From Microcebus murinus (lineage: Eukaryota > Chordata > Mammalia > Primates > Cheirogaleidae), in NCBI RefSeq assembly GCF_040939455.1, contig NC_134124.1, positions 32,687,138 through 32,751,137 on the forward strand: DNA of 64,000 nt, written 5' to 3'. Made by a program: the position numbers and the translations under genes. Positions 61,581 through 64,000 of the stretch are shown in pieces. Under the pieces are notes generated by a model. That model had not been told where the DNA came from and made no database searches. It saw only the letters and a program-made list of their open reading frames with translations. Position 1 is the first letter of the stretch. Every line of letters starts with the position of its first letter.

Positions 61581-62299
61581 GTGTCCGTGACATTTAGCCA
61601 TTGTCATCAGGGAGGGATCCTGACTCCAGGCCTGAGTCCCTCCTCTCAGATGCTCATCGGCATCTTCCCTCGACGTGGCCTTGTCACAGTAGTGCTCACA
61701 TCCGCTGTGTCACCCATTCCTCACGTGATTCCTGTGGAGTAAACGGGGCATGTGTTAGCAGGCGGATTTTTCTTCCTGCTGAGATGTCTCTTCCCCGGCC
61801 ACGTTGGCACTAGAATCAGGCTCCCTGATTCTTGCTTAGGCTTTCCCCAACGGCCGAGGCCTCCCGCACCAACTCGGGGCTCTCACTGTTGGGGGGGGGC
61901 GGTGGGGATGGGCACTGTGGAAAATCATTGAACAGTCCTACTTGAGATGTATAAAAAATATATATTTTCCCTGAAACTGGGCTTGGTTCCTGGTCACGAT
62001 GCTCTGCTACACGCTTTGCAGCATTCGGTTTTCTCTCTGAAGTGTTGGAGGTGAGGGCAATCTTTGGTCTTTCTCAGAATATACCGAGACTTTTTTCTAC
62101 AGCCTTGGGAAATAAAAAATTTTCATCATCAGGATAGTTTTGTGAGATTCAGTTGCCTGCCGTACAGCAATTTTACTTTCATCAGAGATATATGTGTATT
62201 TTCTAATTTTATAAGCTACCTGGGATCCACGGGAGCTACAAAAACACTAGGCCCATAAATGTCACCAGATATAAATCTTTGTAGGCCGGAAGGCATCTA

Positions 62300-62510
62300 G
62301 GTTATTATAGAAAGAACATGGGCAAGGCATTAGAGAGTCTGGGAGGTAGTCCCAGCTCTGCCACTGTTGGGGCAAGTGACTTACCCTCTCCGGGCCTCAG
62401 TTTACAGAGCTGTGAAATGAGGATAATGACAGTAATCACGAGGGGTGGTTGTGAGGATTGAATTAAGTGAGGTGATGTGTGTAAAGGGCTTAGCACTCTC
62501 TAAATAGAGA
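62300..62510 (+). mobile_element. MIR
   Basis: GGTAGTCCCAGCTCTGCCAC, TCTCCGGGCCTCAGTTTACA and GTGAGGATTGAATTAAG. Confidence 0.85.
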
Positions 62511-62636
62511 CAAAGTTAGGAAACGTGTTTTTAGTTCAGTGCTTCAAGTTCTCAAGGGCTTCTTCCCATGGAAAACCAAGAGAATTGTGTGTGCCTGTGT
62601 GCCTTTGTCCATTTTCAGTTCACTGGTTATCCTTGG

Positions 62637-62668
62637 TTTTTTTTTTTTTTTTTTTAGAGACAGGTCCT
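62637..62668 (-). mobile_element. Truncated antisense Alu start (poly-T plus about 12 bases)
   Basis: A run of about 20 T followed by AGAGACAGGTCC, then unrelated sequence. Looks like the stub of an Alu monomer. Confidence 0.45.
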
Positions 62669-63419
62669 AAAAAGACTCTGTATCCTACTTTCAAATGGAT
62701 TCGATTTGGCTACCAGTACCATCAGTTAATGCTGAAATCAAACTCATTCTGTTGCTATGGAAGCAGTGAGGAAGGTTTCCAGCAAAAGAGTAGGGTCAGC
62801 AGGGCTTGCCAGGGGTCATGGAGTGCCTCCATGTGGCCAGCTTTGGTGACTTTACCGGGTGGGGGTCAAGGACCCATTGGAGAAGCCAATGGAATCTGGC
62901 AAGAGGCACGGACTTGTTCACCATAGAAATGCCCAGAGCCACAGAGTTTTGCCATTTCGAGGGCTGGGGCTCAGAAACAAACCCTCTCGTCCCTAGAAGT
63001 CTGGCAATTTGAGGTTAAAAATCTCTTGAACTGCATTTATGCCCCTCTGAGTGATCCTAGGTTGAATCTTGTTTTGAGGCCAGACAAGCTGGAATGAACA
63101 CATGAGAGAGAGAGAATTAGGGGCTGTTGTTCGCTACTAGAAGATAGTTTCTTGTTACTCAGTCAACTCCTTTCTGAAACTGTGAGGGAGGCTTTTATGG
63201 CACCGAATAACTGTCCTGCACAGGTTTGTATGTGTGCTCTGTGGTCACTCTCTGCTCGAGAGTGCCCTTCCCACATTTCTGCTCAAAGCCAACTCAGCAT
63301 CTTTCTGCAGGGTGCTCAGTTGTCATCTCCTCCCTAATCTACAGCTGCACCTAAGTGTCCCTCCTCCGAGCCCCATGTAGTATGTACGTGTGTCTGCGTC
63401 ATGTCGCATTGCTATAGTG

Positions 63420-63560
63420 ACTTGTTGCCTGTTCTTCCCTGCATCAAACTGTGAGCCTGTCTCACGTTCAATATCTGACTCACCCCCACACCCCAGTGCT
63501 TGGCACAGGCCTGGTACCCAGAAGATGCTCCGTCACTGTGGCTGAACCGAACCTCTCTCT
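63420..63560 (+). mobile_element. L2 3' end fragment
   Basis: ATCAAACTGTGAGCCTGTCT, CCCCAGTGCTTGGCACAGGC and TGGTACCCAGAAGATGC. Confidence 0.65.
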
Positions 63561-64000
63561 TCCAGCTCCCTCCACCCCAAGGAGGGCACCTGTGTGTCTC
63601 TCTGAAGCCCCTGTTCTCTCCCCTTGCTCGGCACTCCCCCCCAACACACCCTGGTGTGTTGATATTAGAAATCCATCAGAAGGAGTTGCTGCCTGGCTGA
63701 TCTGAGCCTGTTTGTAAACTTTGCGCGCCTTCGGATTTAGGAAACAAATAGGATTAATAAGACTGGCAGTAACTCCAAGGCTGGTTACCATTTACAACAA
63801 GGCAGCTGCGTCAACGCCAGGCGCACTCCACCGGTTTCCGGGATGGAAGTAATAGAATTTCTGTAGTTAAGCAGCTGTCACTCCCGTGGCCGATGGCACC
63901 CACGTATAAATCCGTAATGTAGAAGGGCCGTGGCGGGGACATGGCGGGGATCTGGCGGGAGGGTTAGGGAAGGCAGAGTGATCCCAGGCCCTAAGGCTGG

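Overview
The window is nuclear DNA from a primate, most likely a strepsirrhine (lemur-type), and very plausibly a mouse lemur. It has a mammalian exon/intron layout with GT-AG splice sites and is dense in MIR, L2, L1, MaLR/ERVL LTR and Alu-type repeats. The dimeric Alus at 3492-3826 and 35684-36027 carry the right-arm segment reading TTAGTTGGCCAATTAATT followed by GCTCTTGCTCAGG, which I associate with lemur/galago Alus. The L1 3' end at 20872-21357 has a lemur-like 3' UTR. A 277-bp piggyBac-type element at 26126-26406 fits the recent piggyBac activity reported in mouse lemur. The species call is an inference.

There is one protein-coding gene, on the + strand: the 5' part of DOCK2, the haematopoietic Rac guanine-nucleotide exchange factor. 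Fourteen coding exons can be placed to the base (5445-58986). They join in frame with no internal stop and encode the first 461 residues: an SH3 domain (about residues 8-69, exons 1-5), a helical/linker region (about 70-420, exons 5-13) and the very start of the DHR-1/C2 domain (from about residue 423, exon 14). The human protein is about 1830 residues, so roughly three quarters of the coding sequence, including the catalytic DHR-2 domain, lies beyond position 64000.

Layout: 1-5140 is repeat-filled upstream DNA. 5140-6200 is a GC-rich, CpG-rich promoter, first exon and start of intron 1, with a GC box and a PU.1/ETS-like element just upstream of the ATG. 5488-30687 holds the two long first introns, separated by exon 2, with many ancient repeats, the L1 fragments and the piggyBac-type element. 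30688-36502 holds exons 3-6. 41409-58986 holds exons 7-14. 58987-64000 is the unfinished intron 14.

I found no second protein-coding gene, no tRNA or rRNA gene, no CRISPR array and no new multi-gene system. The more interesting observations are the piggyBac-type insertion with an intact TTAA duplication, a 270-bp intronic duplication ending in a perfect-arm hairpin, a decayed hAT-transposase-like stretch, candidate haematopoietic regulatory motifs, and two frame-neutral exons (2 and 13). Repeat family names are from pattern recognition and repeat boundaries are approximate.
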